From contig NZ_JAZHLI010000016.1 in NCBI RefSeq assembly GCF_036549475.1, positions 21,223 to 85,222 on the forward strand: a DNA stretch of 64,000 nt, written 5' to 3'. This document shows, one piece after another, positions 54,009 to 63,395 of this stretch. The notes beneath the pieces were generated by a model. It worked only from the letters and a program-made list of their open reading frames with translations. It made no database searches and had not been told where the DNA came from. Both the position numbers and the translations under genes were made by a program. How positions within the stretch are numbered: the first letter of the stretch is position 1; every line of letters begins with the position of its first letter. Source of the DNA: Aurantimonas sp036549475 (lineage in GTDB: Bacteria; Pseudomonadota; Alphaproteobacteria; Rhizobiales; Rhizobiaceae).

Positions 54009-55112
54009 ATGAGCGACGAGAGTTTCTTTCGCGAGGTCAGCGAAGAGCTTCGCCAGGACCGGGTGAAGGCCATCTGGACGCGGTTCGGGACGTATATCCT
54101 GGCCGCTGTCGTGCTGGTGGTCGTCACCACCATCGCCGTTGTGGGCTGGGACCGATATCAGACCGCGCAGGCGAACGCCTCGGGTGACGCCTATCTGGCC
54201 GCGCTGCAGCTTGCTCGCGACGGCCAGCCTGACGCGGCAGTCACCGCGCTCGATGCGATCGCGGCCGATGGCTACGGCGCCTATCCCGATCTGGCCCGCA
54301 TGAGCATCGGCGGCGTCTACCAGGCGCAGGGCAAGCCGGACGAGGCGGTCGCCGCCTTCGACCGGGTCTCGGCCGATGCCGGTGCGCCGGACGCGCTGCG
54401 CGACATGGCCGCGGTGCGCGCCGCCTATATCCTCGTCGATCACGGGTCGCTGAGCGATGTCCGCAGCCGGGTCGAACGGCTGACCGGGGACAGCGAGGCC
54501 CTGCGCTTCCCCGCCCGCGAGGCGGTCGCGCTGGCGGCCTGGAAGGCCGGCGACGCCGAGACCGCCTCGACGCTGTTCCAGCAACTGGTCGACGATCCCG
54601 GAGCACCGAACGGGATCATCAGCCGGGCCCGGCTCATGCTCGACCTGGTCGCCGCCGGCAAGCCGGCGCCCGAGGGAACGGTGATGCCGGCCGAGGCCGG
54701 CGTGGCGGAATCGCCGCAGACCGATGCTCCGGCGGATGCGGCGGCCCCGGTTACAAGTCCCGAACCGGCAGCTGCCGCGTCGGATGCCGGGCCAGCGGCC
54801 AGCGGCGCGCCTGCGCCGGCACCTGCGGAGTCGACCGCGCCTGCTGCCGAAGTGCCCGCTGCTGCCCCGCAGGGCGCCGAGCAGGAGACTCGTGCCACCT
54901 CGGGCGCCGCGAGCGGTGATGCCGCCACGGAGGGCGCCGCCATGCCGCCGGGGGTCGTTGCGCCGACCATCGCGGTGCCGACCACCGGCCTCGGCATGAC
55001 CGAACCCGCCGAAGAGGCGGAAACCGATGCGGCCGCGCCCGAGGTCGAAACGACGACGCCGGTTGCGCCCCAGGGCGCGCCGCAAGCGCCGGCGCCCGCC
55101 AGCGCCGACTGA
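54009..55112 (+). CDS. Membrane-anchored TPR protein (YfgM/TPR_21 type)
   Basis: 367 residues. A cytoplasmic start (MSDESFFREVSEELRQDRVK) leads to one transmembrane helix at about 28-47 (YILAAVVLVVVTTIAVVGW). A periplasmic TPR-like region runs to residue ~215 (AYLAALQLARDGQPDAAVTA, YQAQGKPDEAVAAFDRV). The last 150 residues are a low-complexity Ala/Pro/Glu tail unusual for YfgM, likely disordered. YfgM-like proteins associate with the secretion machinery and BamB-like factors. It is 173 bp upstream of der. Confidence 0.85.
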   Translation: MSDESFFREVSEELRQDRVKAIWTRFGTYILAAVVLVVVTTIAVVGWDRYQTAQANASGDAYLAALQLARDGQPDAAVTALDAIAADGYGAYPDLARMSIGGVYQAQGKPDEAVAAFDRVSADAGAPDALRDMAAVRAAYILVDHGSLSDVRSRVERLTGDSEALRFPAREAVALAAWKAGDAETASTLFQQLVDDPGAPNGIISRARLMLDLVAAGKPAPEGTVMPAEAGVAESPQTDAPADAAAPVTSPEPAAAASDAGPAASGAPAPAPAESTAPAAEVPAAAPQGAEQETRATSGAASGDAATEGAAMPPGVVAPTIAVPTTGLGMTEPAEEAETDAAAPEVETTTPVAPQGAPQAPAPASAD

Positions 55113-55285
55113 AGGAATCCCCAGCGGCATCGTCCGCCGCGGCCGGCTCGCCCGGCGCGGACGGTGCCGCAACCGATCGGATCGGGGCAGAGCTCGCACG
55201 TGAGAAACGGCCGGCGCCCCGCTCGCAACCGGCCCCGGCTTCGCGCCGGTGTGCCCCATCGCTCCGGAGGAGCGCGGAGACCGTC

Positions 55286-56701
55286 ATGGTCACCATCGCC
55301 ATCATCGGCCGACCGAATGTCGGCAAATCCACTCTGTTCAATCGTCTCGTGGGCAAGCGCCTGGCGCTCGTCGACGACCGGCCGGGGGTGACCCGCGACC
55401 GCAGGACCGGCGACGCCACGCTGATGGATCTCGACTTCGAGGTCGTCGACACGGCGGGTCTCGAAGAGGCGGGCGCCGACACGCTCGAAGGGCGCATGCG
55501 CACCCAGACCGAGATGGCGATCGCCTCGGCCGATCTGAGCCTGTTCATGATCGACGTGAAGGCCGGCGTCATGCCCCAGGACATGGCCTTCGTCGAGGTC
55601 ATGCGCCGCACGGCCGGAAAGGTGATCCTGGTCGCCAACAAGGCCGAGGCACGCGGGTCGGAATCCGGCATGCTCGATGCCTTCGCGCTCGGTCTCGGCG
55701 AGCCCATCGGCATTTCCGCCGAACATGGCGTGGGCATGGGAGAGCTGCGGGACGCCATTCTCGAGGCGCTCGGCGAGGAGGCCTTCGCCGAGCCCGGACC
55801 CGACATCGACGAGCCGCCCGTCGACGTGCCGGTGACGGACGACGACGAGGAGGTCGAGCCGGTCTACGACGCGACGAAGCCGCTGCGGATCGCCATCGTC
55901 GGCCGCCCCAATGCCGGCAAGTCGACGCTGATCAACCGCTTCCTGGGCGAGGACCGGATGCTGACCGGCCCCGAGGCCGGCATCACCCGCGATTCCATCT
56001 CCAGCGAGTGGGAATGGCGCGGGCGCACCATCAAGGTCTTCGATACGGCCGGCATGCGCCGCAAGGCGCGGGTCCAGGAGAAGCTGGAAAAGCTCTCCGT
56101 GGCCGACGCCCTGCGGGCGATCAAGTTCGCCGAGGTGGTCGTCGTGGTCTTCGATGCGACGATCCCCTTCGAACGCCAGGACATGTCGATCGTCGATCTG
56201 GTCATGCGCGAGGGCCGTGCACCGGTCATCGCCTTCAACAAATGGGATCTGATCGAGGAGCGCCAGGAGGTTCTGGCCGATCTGCGCGAGAAGACCGAGC
56301 GGCTTCTTCCGCAGGCGCGCGGCATTCGCGCCGTCACCGTCTCGGGCGAGACCGGGGAGGGCGTCGAGCGGCTGATGCGTTCGGTGGTCGACACCCACGA
56401 GGTCTGGAACAAGCGAATCCCCACCGCGAAACTCAACCAGTGGCTTGACCGAATGGTGACTCGCCATTCGCCGCCGGCCGTCGCCGGTCGCCGCATCAAC
56501 ATAAAATACATGACTCAGGTGAAGTCGCGGCCACCGACCTTCATGATCTCCACGAGTCGGCCGGATGCGCTGAATACGTCTTACACTCGCTATCTTATCA
56601 ATGGGTTACGCGAGAGCTTCGGGCTGTTCGGCGTGCCGATCCGTATCGGGTTGCGCAAGCCGGACAATCCTTACGCCGGAAAACGCAAGCGTCCGTCTTG
56701 A
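55286..56701 (+). CDS. der: Ribosome biogenesis GTPase Der (EngA)
   Basis: 471 residues with two GTPase domains. The first has GRPNVGKST, DTAGLEE and NKAE; the second has GRPNAGKST, DTAGMRR and NKWD. A KH-like domain at the C-terminus includes VKSRPPTFMISTSRPDALN. It is essential for 50S subunit assembly. The G4 motif of domain one is NKAE rather than the usual NKxD, as in many alphaproteobacteria. An acidic linker (VPVTDDDEEVEPVYD) joins the domains. Confidence 0.96.
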   Translation: MVTIAIIGRPNVGKSTLFNRLVGKRLALVDDRPGVTRDRRTGDATLMDLDFEVVDTAGLEEAGADTLEGRMRTQTEMAIASADLSLFMIDVKAGVMPQDMAFVEVMRRTAGKVILVANKAEARGSESGMLDAFALGLGEPIGISAEHGVGMGELRDAILEALGEEAFAEPGPDIDEPPVDVPVTDDDEEVEPVYDATKPLRIAIVGRPNAGKSTLINRFLGEDRMLTGPEAGITRDSISSEWEWRGRTIKVFDTAGMRRKARVQEKLEKLSVADALRAIKFAEVVVVVFDATIPFERQDMSIVDLVMREGRAPVIAFNKWDLIEERQEVLADLREKTERLLPQARGIRAVTVSGETGEGVERLMRSVVDTHEVWNKRIPTAKLNQWLDRMVTRHSPPAVAGRRINIKYMTQVKSRPPTFMISTSRPDALNTSYTRYLINGLRESFGLFGVPIRIGLRKPDNPYAGKRKRPS

Positions 56702-56786
56702 AATCACCATCATCTGTTAACCAAGAAACAAGGTTAATGGGGGACGTTGGGTGACACCCATTGTATGACGCAGGCTTATCGGGGGA

Positions 56787-57998
56787 ATGATGGCGGCTGT
56801 TGAACAGCGAGCGGGGACACGCCTGCAGATACTGTCGAAGGGGCGCGCAGCGAGAGCTGCGCTCCTCGCAACCGGCTGTTTCGCTTCCCTCGCGTTCGTG
56901 GCCAGCCCGGTCGCCCATCAGGACATGGCCAGCCTTCTCGGCGGTTCCGGTCATGCAAACCAGTGGCGGGCCTATTTCGTTCCATCGAAAATCGGTTCGA
57001 CCGAAAAAGCTTCTATCGGCTTTGCCGGATCCGACATTCGCGAGCCGATCCTCGCCAGCCTGAACCTGCCCGAAGGACTCAACGCCGTGGTCGCGGCCCC
57101 GGTGGAAACGGCGATCGCCGTGAAGCCCGAGGAAAGCCGCATCGTGCGCGAGGACAAGGGTGGCCGTGTCCTCTCCCTGGTCCCCGCCAGCAGCCTTCCG
57201 CCCCGCGGATTCTCTGCCGGTTCGATCCTCGAACGCCAGTCGCTGCTCGGCTCGCGCGTCGTCGGTGGGCAGGAGCGCATCCGCACCGCCTTTTCCAAGG
57301 TTACGCAGTCGACCAAGGACGCCGTCACCGTCGCGATGAATTTCCAGCTGCAGGGACCGCCGAAGATCCCCGGCGCCAAGACCCTGACGCCGAACGACAA
57401 GATCATGCTGGCCTCGCTGACGCCCTCGGCGGGAGACACGAACGCCCTCGGCTATGCGCCTTCGACCGGCAGCGACCGGGCGTCGTCGCTGTTCGAATCG
57501 ATCCTCAAGGACACGCCGGAAGCCTTCATTCCGCCGATCGGCGACAAGGACCATGCCTGGGCCGCGACCCCGCTGCCGGCGGACATGATGTCGAAGAAGG
57601 AGCAGAGCTGCCTGGCCAACGGCCTCTATTTCGAGGCGCGGGGCGAAAGCAGCATGGGCCAGGCGGCGGTGGCGCAGGTCATCCTCAACCGCGTCCGCAA
57701 CCCCGCCTTTCCGAACACGATCTGCGGCGTGGTCTACCAGAACAAGAGCTGGCGCAATCGCTGCCAGTTCTCCTTTGCCTGCGACGGAACGCGCGACCGT
57801 GTCTCGGACGCCGGATCCTGGTCCAAGGCCAAGCGCATCGCCGAGCAGGTGACCCGCGGCGAGATCTGGATCAACGAGGTCGGATCGGCGACCCATTACC
57901 ATGCGAACTACGTCCGCCCCCGCTGGGCCAGCGCCATGGAGCGCGTGGACACGATCGGCAAGCACATCTTCTACCGCACCTTCAACGGCGGCTGGTAA
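56787..57998 (+). CDS. SleB-type cell wall hydrolase
   Basis: 403 residues. An N-terminal membrane or signal segment (RAALLATGCFASLAFVAS) leads to a long low-homology middle. The C-terminal Hydrolase_2 domain at about 270-400 has EQSCLANGLYFEARGESSMG with the catalytic Glu, QAAVAQVILNRVRNPAFPNT, CQFSFACDGT, and ATHYHANYVRPRWA. It cleaves peptidoglycan. Upstream at 56716-56736 an inverted TTAACC...GGTTAA repeat is present. A perfect hairpin follows the gene. Confidence 0.9.
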   Translation: MMAAVEQRAGTRLQILSKGRAARAALLATGCFASLAFVASPVAHQDMASLLGGSGHANQWRAYFVPSKIGSTEKASIGFAGSDIREPILASLNLPEGLNAVVAAPVETAIAVKPEESRIVREDKGGRVLSLVPASSLPPRGFSAGSILERQSLLGSRVVGGQERIRTAFSKVTQSTKDAVTVAMNFQLQGPPKIPGAKTLTPNDKIMLASLTPSAGDTNALGYAPSTGSDRASSLFESILKDTPEAFIPPIGDKDHAWAATPLPADMMSKKEQSCLANGLYFEARGESSMGQAAVAQVILNRVRNPAFPNTICGVVYQNKSWRNRCQFSFACDGTRDRVSDAGSWSKAKRIAEQVTRGEIWINEVGSATHYHANYVRPRWASAMERVDTIGKHIFYRTFNGGW

Positions 57999-58058
57999 GC
58001 CGCCCGAGCGCCGCCGTCGGTCCTGTCGGTTCGGACCGGGGCAGCCTGTCGCGGCGCA

Positions 58059-58082
58059 TTGGGGGCGAGTTTTCGCCCCCAA
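58059..58082. terminator. Hairpin after the SleB hydrolase gene
   Basis: TTGGGGGCGA (58059-58068) and TCGCCCCCAA (58073-58082) are perfect complements with a GTTT loop, 60 bases past the stop. Confidence 0.65.
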
Positions 58083-58144
58083 CCATTCCCCTCGGCAGAG
58101 CGATGCTGTAGAGCGCCGTCAAGACAGCAGCAGGGGGACAGATC

Positions 58145-58783
58145 ATGGCTCAGAACAGCAAGCGACTTCTGGAAATGCTGAGCGCGCAGCCGGTGGTGCC
58201 GGTGGTAGCGGTGGAATCTGCCGCCGAGGGCGTCGCGCTCGCCCGTGCGCTGGCGGCCGGCGGTCTCCGGGCCATCGAGGTCACGCTGCGCACGCCCGCA
58301 GCCCTCGATGCGATCATGGCGATCGGCAGCGAAGTGCCCGAGACCCTGTGCGGTGCCGGTACCGTCCTGACGCCCCGCCAATTCGACCGGGCCACCAAGG
58401 CGGGTGCACAGTTCATTGTCTCGCCGGGCGCGACCATGGAGCTTCTGGACGCCGCGCGGTCTTCGGACGCGCCGATGCTGCCGGGCTCGGCGACGGCGAG
58501 CGAGCTGATGGCGATGCTGGAAGAAGGCTACGAGGTCCTGAAGTTCTTCCCGGCCGAGCAGATCGGCGGCGCCGCCTTCCTGAAGTCGATCGCACCGGTC
58601 TTCCCCAGCCTGCGCTTCTGCCCGACCGGCGGCATCTCGATGAACAATGTTCGCGACTATCTGGCCCTGCCGAACGTCGTCTGCGTCGGCGGCTCGTGGG
58701 TGGCGCCGAAGGCCGCCGTCGCCGCCGGGGACTGGGATGCCGTCACCGCGCTCGCCCGCGAGGCCGTCGCCCTGCGCCGATGA
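58145..58783 (+). CDS. eda: 2-keto-3-deoxy-6-phosphogluconate aldolase
   Basis: 212 residues. The catalytic Glu45 (IEVTLRTPAALDAI) and Schiff-base Lys133 (YEVLKFFPAEQIGG) are at the standard positions. GAGTVLTP, SPGATMELLDAA and FCPTGGISMNNVRDYLALPN complete the barrel. It splits KDPG into pyruvate and glyceraldehyde 3-phosphate in the Entner-Doudoroff pathway. The gene for phosphogluconate dehydratase is not in the window. AGGGGGACAG precedes the ATG. Confidence 0.94.
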   Translation: MAQNSKRLLEMLSAQPVVPVVAVESAAEGVALARALAAGGLRAIEVTLRTPAALDAIMAIGSEVPETLCGAGTVLTPRQFDRATKAGAQFIVSPGATMELLDAARSSDAPMLPGSATASELMAMLEEGYEVLKFFPAEQIGGAAFLKSIAPVFPSLRFCPTGGISMNNVRDYLALPNVVCVGGSWVAPKAAVAAGDWDAVTALAREAVALRR

Positions 58784-58927
58784 CGAGGCCTCGGGCCGCG
58801 AAAGCCGTCAGATGGGGGCTTTGATGACCGATCGTCGTCCGGCCGATGCGGCGAGGGCAAACGATCTCGCCGGACCTGGCACAACCGGCTTGACGCCGAT
58901 CCGTCCTGCGATCATTGTCCCGTCTGC

Positions 58928-59002
58928 GCGGGCGTAGTTCAGTGGTAGAACGCAAGCTTCCCAAGCTTGATGTCGTGGGTTCGACCCCCATCGCCCGCTC
59001 CA
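58928..59002 (+). tRNA. tRNA-Gly (anticodon CCC), CCA encoded
   Basis: The acceptor stem GCGGGCG (58928-58934) pairs with CGCCCGC. The D-arm (GTTCAGTGGTAGAAC), anticodon stem CAAGC/GCTTG around TTCCCAA, and the T-arm with GTTCGAC are all present, and CCA is encoded at 59000-59002. The anticodon CCC reads glycine GGG codons. The tRNA stands alone. Confidence 0.95.
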
Positions 59003-59266
59003 TACCGTTCGATCCGCCAACAGTTCGAAGCAGCACGCCGGGTGAGCGGTCGCCATCGAGCAGGCACGCGCTGACGCTCGCCCACCAAGGCCATCCTGGT
59101 TTTTGCCGGTACAGGAAGGACGTCGGCTGTGGTCCGCGAGCGACGATGTTCGCCATCTATGCGTCGCCTGCCATTGAAGGGAGACGCCGGAAACACGTTT
59201 GCGTTACCGGATTGGGCGGTCTTCATCCGTCATGGAGAGCCGCTCGGTGGCGAGCGGCGGATCGTC

Positions 59267-59503
59267 TCAGAAAGATTGCAACGGGCTGACGGTCGTGGCG
59301 CGTGCGATGATCGCCTCGACGCGGCAGGCGATCGCCTGGTTTCGAGTCTCCTCGGCGTCGAGCGCCAGACCCCAGCGATCGAAATCCCGCGCGTGCTCCC
59401 AAAGCCCGGTTGCACAGGCTTCGAGATGGGCGATCGCCGCTGCTGTCAGGGGCGTCGTCGTGGTCGGTCCGGATGGGGAATCGCGTCGGTCTTTCATGGC
59501 CAA
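59267..59503 (-). CDS. Small orphan protein, function unknown
   Basis: 78 codons. After a polar start (MKDRRDSPSGPTTTTPLTAA) the middle forms two amphipathic helices (AIAHLEACATGLWEHARDFD, then ALDAEETRNQAIACRVEAII). Composition looks like a real small helical protein rather than random frame. It may start at the second Met (59497). I recognise no family. It faces the coiled-coil orphan gene across the CtrA-box region. Confidence 0.5.
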   Translation of the reverse strand: MAMKDRRDSPSGPTTTTPLTAAAIAHLEACATGLWEHARDFDRWGLALDAEETRNQAIACRVEAIIARATTVSPLQSF

Positions 59504-59638
59504 ACCCTAGCATGAGGGTTTGGCGGCTGGCTTCTGGTTCCGCCGCGATTTTGGTGGAAAATTGGGGATAACGGGGAGCGAATTGCGTCTCGAGAAGAGG
59601 CCGTTGCGTCATGTTTTCTAGCTAAGCAATTGCAATTC

Positions 59639-59654
59639 TTAACCATCCGTTAAC
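59639..59654. promoter_or_regulatory. CtrA-type binding box
   Basis: TTAACCATCCGTTAAC contains TTAA-N7-TTAAC, the full CtrA consensus of alphaproteobacteria. It lies 78 bases before the coiled-coil orphan gene start at 59732 and in the divergent space to the small orphan gene. Confidence 0.6.
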
Positions 59655-59731
59655 ATAGTGGTGGCCTGGCGAAAAAAGCCGTGCATATTCTGCCCTCAGA
59701 ACGCAGTTCAGCAAATGTGCAGGAGAGTACC

Positions 59732-60292
59732 ATGTCGACCATCACGGCAGCCAAGGAGCCCACCCCCGATATGACAGATTTTCTTACCGAGGAACTGTCG
59801 AGAGACTTCGCCGACCGCACCCAAAAGCCGGTTACGGCATCGAATGTCCTGTCCGGTCCGCCGCTGATCGTGGAAGAGCCGGTACCGCGCTTGCCGCGTC
59901 GCATCGACGGGGGCTTCGCCGGCCTCGGCCACGATCTCGACAAGCATGGCCGCGAATGCCGCAATGCCGTTCGGCTGATGGAACAACTTCGCCCACAGCT
60001 CGAGGCCGCCGAAGCCGAGCGCGCTCGCCTGAGCCAGGCGCTGGCCCGGATCATGCCCGAAATCGAAGAGAATGGCCGCGGTCTCTCCGGGATGATCGAA
60101 AATGCCCGCAAGGGCGACGTCAGCGGCGATCTCACGGCCAAGTTCACCAAGAGTGCTGCCAAGCTGGACGAGCTGGAAAATCTCTCCGAGGCCCTCAACG
60201 TGAACCTTATGGCGGTCCGGTCGGCCTGGGAGCAGTATGCCCGCGCGGCCATCCAGGCACAGCGTCTGCGCGACGGCCTCAAGGGCCACTGA
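59732..60292 (+). CDS. Coiled-coil protein of unknown function behind a CtrA box
   Basis: 186 residues. The first 60 are polar and probably disordered (MSTITAAKEPTPDMTDFLTE). The rest is strongly helical with heptad-like spacing (NAVRLMEQLRPQLEAAEAER, ARLSQALARIMPEIEENGRG, KSAAKLDELENLSEALNVNL). No membrane segment and no recognised domain. AGGAG precedes ATG 59732. Given the CtrA box it may be cell-cycle regulated, for example in polarity or motility, but that is inference. Confidence 0.75.
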   Translation: MSTITAAKEPTPDMTDFLTEELSRDFADRTQKPVTASNVLSGPPLIVEEPVPRLPRRIDGGFAGLGHDLDKHGRECRNAVRLMEQLRPQLEAAEAERARLSQALARIMPEIEENGRGLSGMIENARKGDVSGDLTAKFTKSAAKLDELENLSEALNVNLMAVRSAWEQYARAAIQAQRLRDGLKGH

Positions 60293-60422
60293 GGTCGTTC
60301 GCCGACGCTGGTGATGGATAAGGCGTCGTCTGACGATGGTACTCGCGCAAGGGGCGGTCGGTTCGGCCGCTCTTCGCGCATCGGCGGCATGCAGATTGGA
60401 CAGGCAGAAGCGGCCCCATCGA

Positions 60423-62471
60423 TCAGGCGCTGCCGAAATGCGGATCCGTGCGATAACGCTGGTCGCAGAGATCGGCCCGGGAACGAATGTCGTGGTGGGT
60501 CTTCTCCCAGCGATGCGGATCATGCGCGATCTGGACCAGGGCTCGCACCGCCGCAAGGGCGATCAACAGCCAGTAGACGTGCACGAGCGCATAGTAACGC
60601 CACAGGGTGCCGCGCTCGTCCGGGGTGAGTGCCGGAAGGGACAGTGCGACGAACGCGAGGAACCCGCCGGTTGCGTTGAACAGGTCGATGGCAAAGATGA
60701 TGCCGCCAACACCGTCCGGCATGCCGTTGTTCATCGCCGAAACGAGCATCGACAGGACCAGCACGAAGAACACCGGCTGGACCACTGCCGAGGCCAGCAT
60801 GCCGACGAAGAGCATCTGGAACACGGCAAAGCTGACCGGCCCCAATTCGCGCCAGAGACGGGCTAGTTGGCGCATGTGCACAAGCCAGGTCTGCAGCCAA
60901 CCCTTGGTCCATCGGGTGCGCTGACGGTACCAGACGGACCAGCGCTCCGGCGCATCCTCCATCGTCGGCCGTGACAATGTGCCGATCCGATAGCCGCTGC
61001 GATAGAGCCGCATGCCGAGATCGGCGTCTTCAGTGACATTGTGCGAATCCCAGCCGCCGACTGTGACCAGGTGTGCCCGGCGGAAATGGTTCGACGTGCC
61101 GCCCAGCGGCATCGGCAGGCGATGATGCGCCAGCCAGGGCAACAACCGGCGGAACAGGGCGGCGTATTCCAGCGCGAAGAGGCCGGCGAGCCAGTTCCGG
61201 TCGCCGTTGCGCACCACGAGCGGCGCCTGCAGGCAGGCGAGGTCGTCCGGACCGGTGCGGAACCGGCAGTAGGCCTCCCGCAACTGGCCCGGGTCAGGTT
61301 CATCCTCCGCGTCGTAGAGCACGACGAATTCGCCCTGGCAGAGCGGCAGGGCAAAATTCAGCGCCTTGGGCTTGGTTTGCGGCTTGCCCGGAGGGACTGC
61401 GACGATCTCGAATTGCGGCAGTCCGAGCGTGGCGCGGCGCACCTCGCGGATCGTCGCCAGGTCGTCGGCCTCGCTGACCAGCTTGATCTCAATGCGGCTT
61501 GCCGGCCAGTCGATCCGTGACAGGGCGCCGACCAGCCGCTCGACCACCCCGGTCTCCTGGTAGAGCGCGACGAGCACTGAATAGACAGGCAGCGGCCCCA
61601 CGGCTTCGGCCGGGCCAGGCTCCGTCTCGCGGGGTGCCGGCGTCATTGCCGCGACCAGGCGAAGGGCGATGCAGGCGGCGAAGGCGACGCCGAAGAGCGG
61701 GTGCAGGACCGCAAGGGTCGCCGCGGGCGCAATGGCGAAGGCGGCCAGCAGCGCGCATGCGGCAAAGGCCAGCGTCGCGGCCTGGCCTGCCTCGACGACG
61801 GTGCGCGCCGAATGCCGCGGCGCGGTGCGGGCCAGGCTGAGCGTGGCCTCGTCCATGCGGCGCGCCTCGCTGCGGGTAGCGAGCGCAGCACGGATATCGG
61901 CCTGGGTGGTGAGCCGTGCCATGCGCCGGATGGCCGGTTGCATGGCAAGGAGCGCGGCGACCCGGTCGAGATCTTCCAGCCGCGGCTGGAGGAAGAGCTT
62001 GGTCGCAAGGCGCAAACCGCATGCCTTGACCAGACGGATCGGTCGACCGCTTTGCGGCTCGCGGGCCTCGATGATCCGGTCGTCGGGATCGATCGCCTCG
62101 ATAGGGACGCCAAGCGCCTCGGCCATCAGACGCGCCAGCCGTTCCTCCGTGATCCACCGGCAGGCGATCAGTTCGACCGCAAGATCGGTGCCGTTGTCCG
62201 CGGCTCCTTGGCGGGCCTGTCGCAGGACGTCCGCCGTCAGGCCGAGTCTGGCGATCACACGGTCGCCGAGGGTCCCGCTGACGTGGGGGTGGCTCGGCGC
62301 CTGCGGGCGGTACCGACGCAAATCCGCCAGAGCGGGGAGGGCATTCTTGCGTGCGGACGGTTGCGGGCCACAAGGTCCCGCTGCATAAGCCGTCTGCGGA
62401 TCGTTATGATCGTCACGCACGCGGGCGACCCCCGTTGGCGCCTGGTGCGTGGCTGCCCGGATCGGCTGCAC
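60423..62471 (-). CDS. Glycosyltransferase family 2 protein with N-terminal MshEN/T2SSE_N-like domain
   Basis: 682 residues. Residues ~68-180 resemble the GspE/MshE N-terminal domain (LGDRVIARLGLTADVLRQAR, ITEERLARLMAEALGVPIEA). Two helices follow near 230-275. The GT2 domain has YSVLVALYQETGVVERLVGA, LYDAEDEPDPGQLREAYCRF (metal-binding DxD), GTSNHFRR, NVTEDADLGMRLYRSGY and RQRTRWTKGWLQTW (QxxRW). C-terminal membrane helices complete it. It is a processive-type synthase of an unknown polysaccharide. MshEN domains can bind c-di-GMP, which suggests allosteric control. Confidence 0.88.
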   Translation of the reverse strand: MQPIRAATHQAPTGVARVRDDHNDPQTAYAAGPCGPQPSARKNALPALADLRRYRPQAPSHPHVSGTLGDRVIARLGLTADVLRQARQGAADNGTDLAVELIACRWITEERLARLMAEALGVPIEAIDPDDRIIEAREPQSGRPIRLVKACGLRLATKLFLQPRLEDLDRVAALLAMQPAIRRMARLTTQADIRAALATRSEARRMDEATLSLARTAPRHSARTVVEAGQAATLAFAACALLAAFAIAPAATLAVLHPLFGVAFAACIALRLVAAMTPAPRETEPGPAEAVGPLPVYSVLVALYQETGVVERLVGALSRIDWPASRIEIKLVSEADDLATIREVRRATLGLPQFEIVAVPPGKPQTKPKALNFALPLCQGEFVVLYDAEDEPDPGQLREAYCRFRTGPDDLACLQAPLVVRNGDRNWLAGLFALEYAALFRRLLPWLAHHRLPMPLGGTSNHFRRAHLVTVGGWDSHNVTEDADLGMRLYRSGYRIGTLSRPTMEDAPERWSVWYRQRTRWTKGWLQTWLVHMRQLARLWRELGPVSFAVFQMLFVGMLASAVVQPVFFVLVLSMLVSAMNNGMPDGVGGIIFAIDLFNATGGFLAFVALSLPALTPDERGTLWRYYALVHVYWLLIALAAVRALVQIAHDPHRWEKTHHDIRSRADLCDQRYRTDPHFGSA

Positions 62472-62516
62472 CGGCTCTGCATCGTGCGCGGGTAATGACG
62501 CAAGGGAAAGAAATCT

Positions 62517-63386
62517 ATGCGGGTAAGATTCGCGCCGAAGTTGCTAATTGTGGTCGGGCTCGCTTGCCTCGTCTTCGCCGCGGAAGCGGGATCGGGTTTC
62601 TCGCCCACGACTGCACAGGTGGCGACGCCGAATTTCTTCGATCAGCGCCAGCGCATGACCAAGCCCGATCTCGACGGGCGCAGCCGGGTCCGCTTCCTGA
62701 CCACAACGAACTATCCGCCCTTCAACTTCCTCGACCAGCGCGGCCGGCTCGCCGGCTTCAACGTCGACTTAGTCCGGGCAATCTGTGAAGAGCTGGACAT
62801 CCTGCCCCGCTGCCAGATCGAGGCGATGGCATTTCGCGACCTGGTTCCCGCGCTCAAGCGCCGCGACGGCGACGCCATCGTCGCCGGACTGTCGATGACG
62901 CCGGACACTCGGCGTGACCTGGCCTTCACTGAACCGTATTTCCGCTATCCGGCGCGGTTCGTGACGCGACGCGACACCCCGGTGACGGAGCCCGTCGCCG
63001 ATGCGCTCGCCGGCAAGCCAGTGGCCGTTGCCGAGGGCAGCGCCCATGCCGCCATGCTGCGCGCCTTCTTCCCCCAGATCGACCGGCGGCAGTTCGCCAC
63101 CCGTGACGAGGGGCTGGCGGCGCTGAAGAAGGGCGAGGTCGCCGCCTATTACGGCGACGGCGTCGGCCTGTCCTTCTGGCTGGAGAGCAATGCCGCCGAG
63201 GATTGCTGCAGCTTTTCCGGCGGACCGTTCCTGTCCGACCGCTTCCTCGGGGAGGGGCTGTCGATCGCGGTCGCACCGAGGGACGAGGAACTGGCCCGGG
63301 CGATCGACTACGCGATCGGGCAACTCGTCGAGAACCGGCGGTTCTCCGAATTGCTGTTGCGTTATTTTCCGGTGAGCGCGTTCTGA
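62517..63386 (+). CDS. Periplasmic solute-binding protein, amino-acid type (family 3)
   Basis: 289 residues. A signal peptide (LLIVVGLACLVFAAEAG) is followed by a family 3 fold: VRFLTTTNYPPFNFLDQRGR, LAGFNVDLVRAICEELDI, GDAIVAGLSMTPDTRRDLAF, TEPYFRYPARFV, and AGKPVAVAEGSAHAAMLRAF. It binds an amino acid or similar solute, or acts as a sensor. No transporter genes are adjacent, so it may be an orphan. It is divergent from the glycosyltransferase with 45 bp between start codons. Confidence 0.88.
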   Translation: MRVRFAPKLLIVVGLACLVFAAEAGSGFSPTTAQVATPNFFDQRQRMTKPDLDGRSRVRFLTTTNYPPFNFLDQRGRLAGFNVDLVRAICEELDILPRCQIEAMAFRDLVPALKRRDGDAIVAGLSMTPDTRRDLAFTEPYFRYPARFVTRRDTPVTEPVADALAGKPVAVAEGSAHAAMLRAFFPQIDRRQFATRDEGLAALKKGEVAAYYGDGVGLSFWLESNAAEDCCSFSGGPFLSDRFLGEGLSIAVAPRDEELARAIDYAIGQLVENRRFSELLLRYFPVSAF

Positions 63387-63395
63387 GCGGCGGGC

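Noticed and set aside
58928..59266. tRNA-Gly as an integration site for a mobile island
   Set aside because: No integrase gene, no repeat of the tRNA 3' end and no change in gene character nearby.
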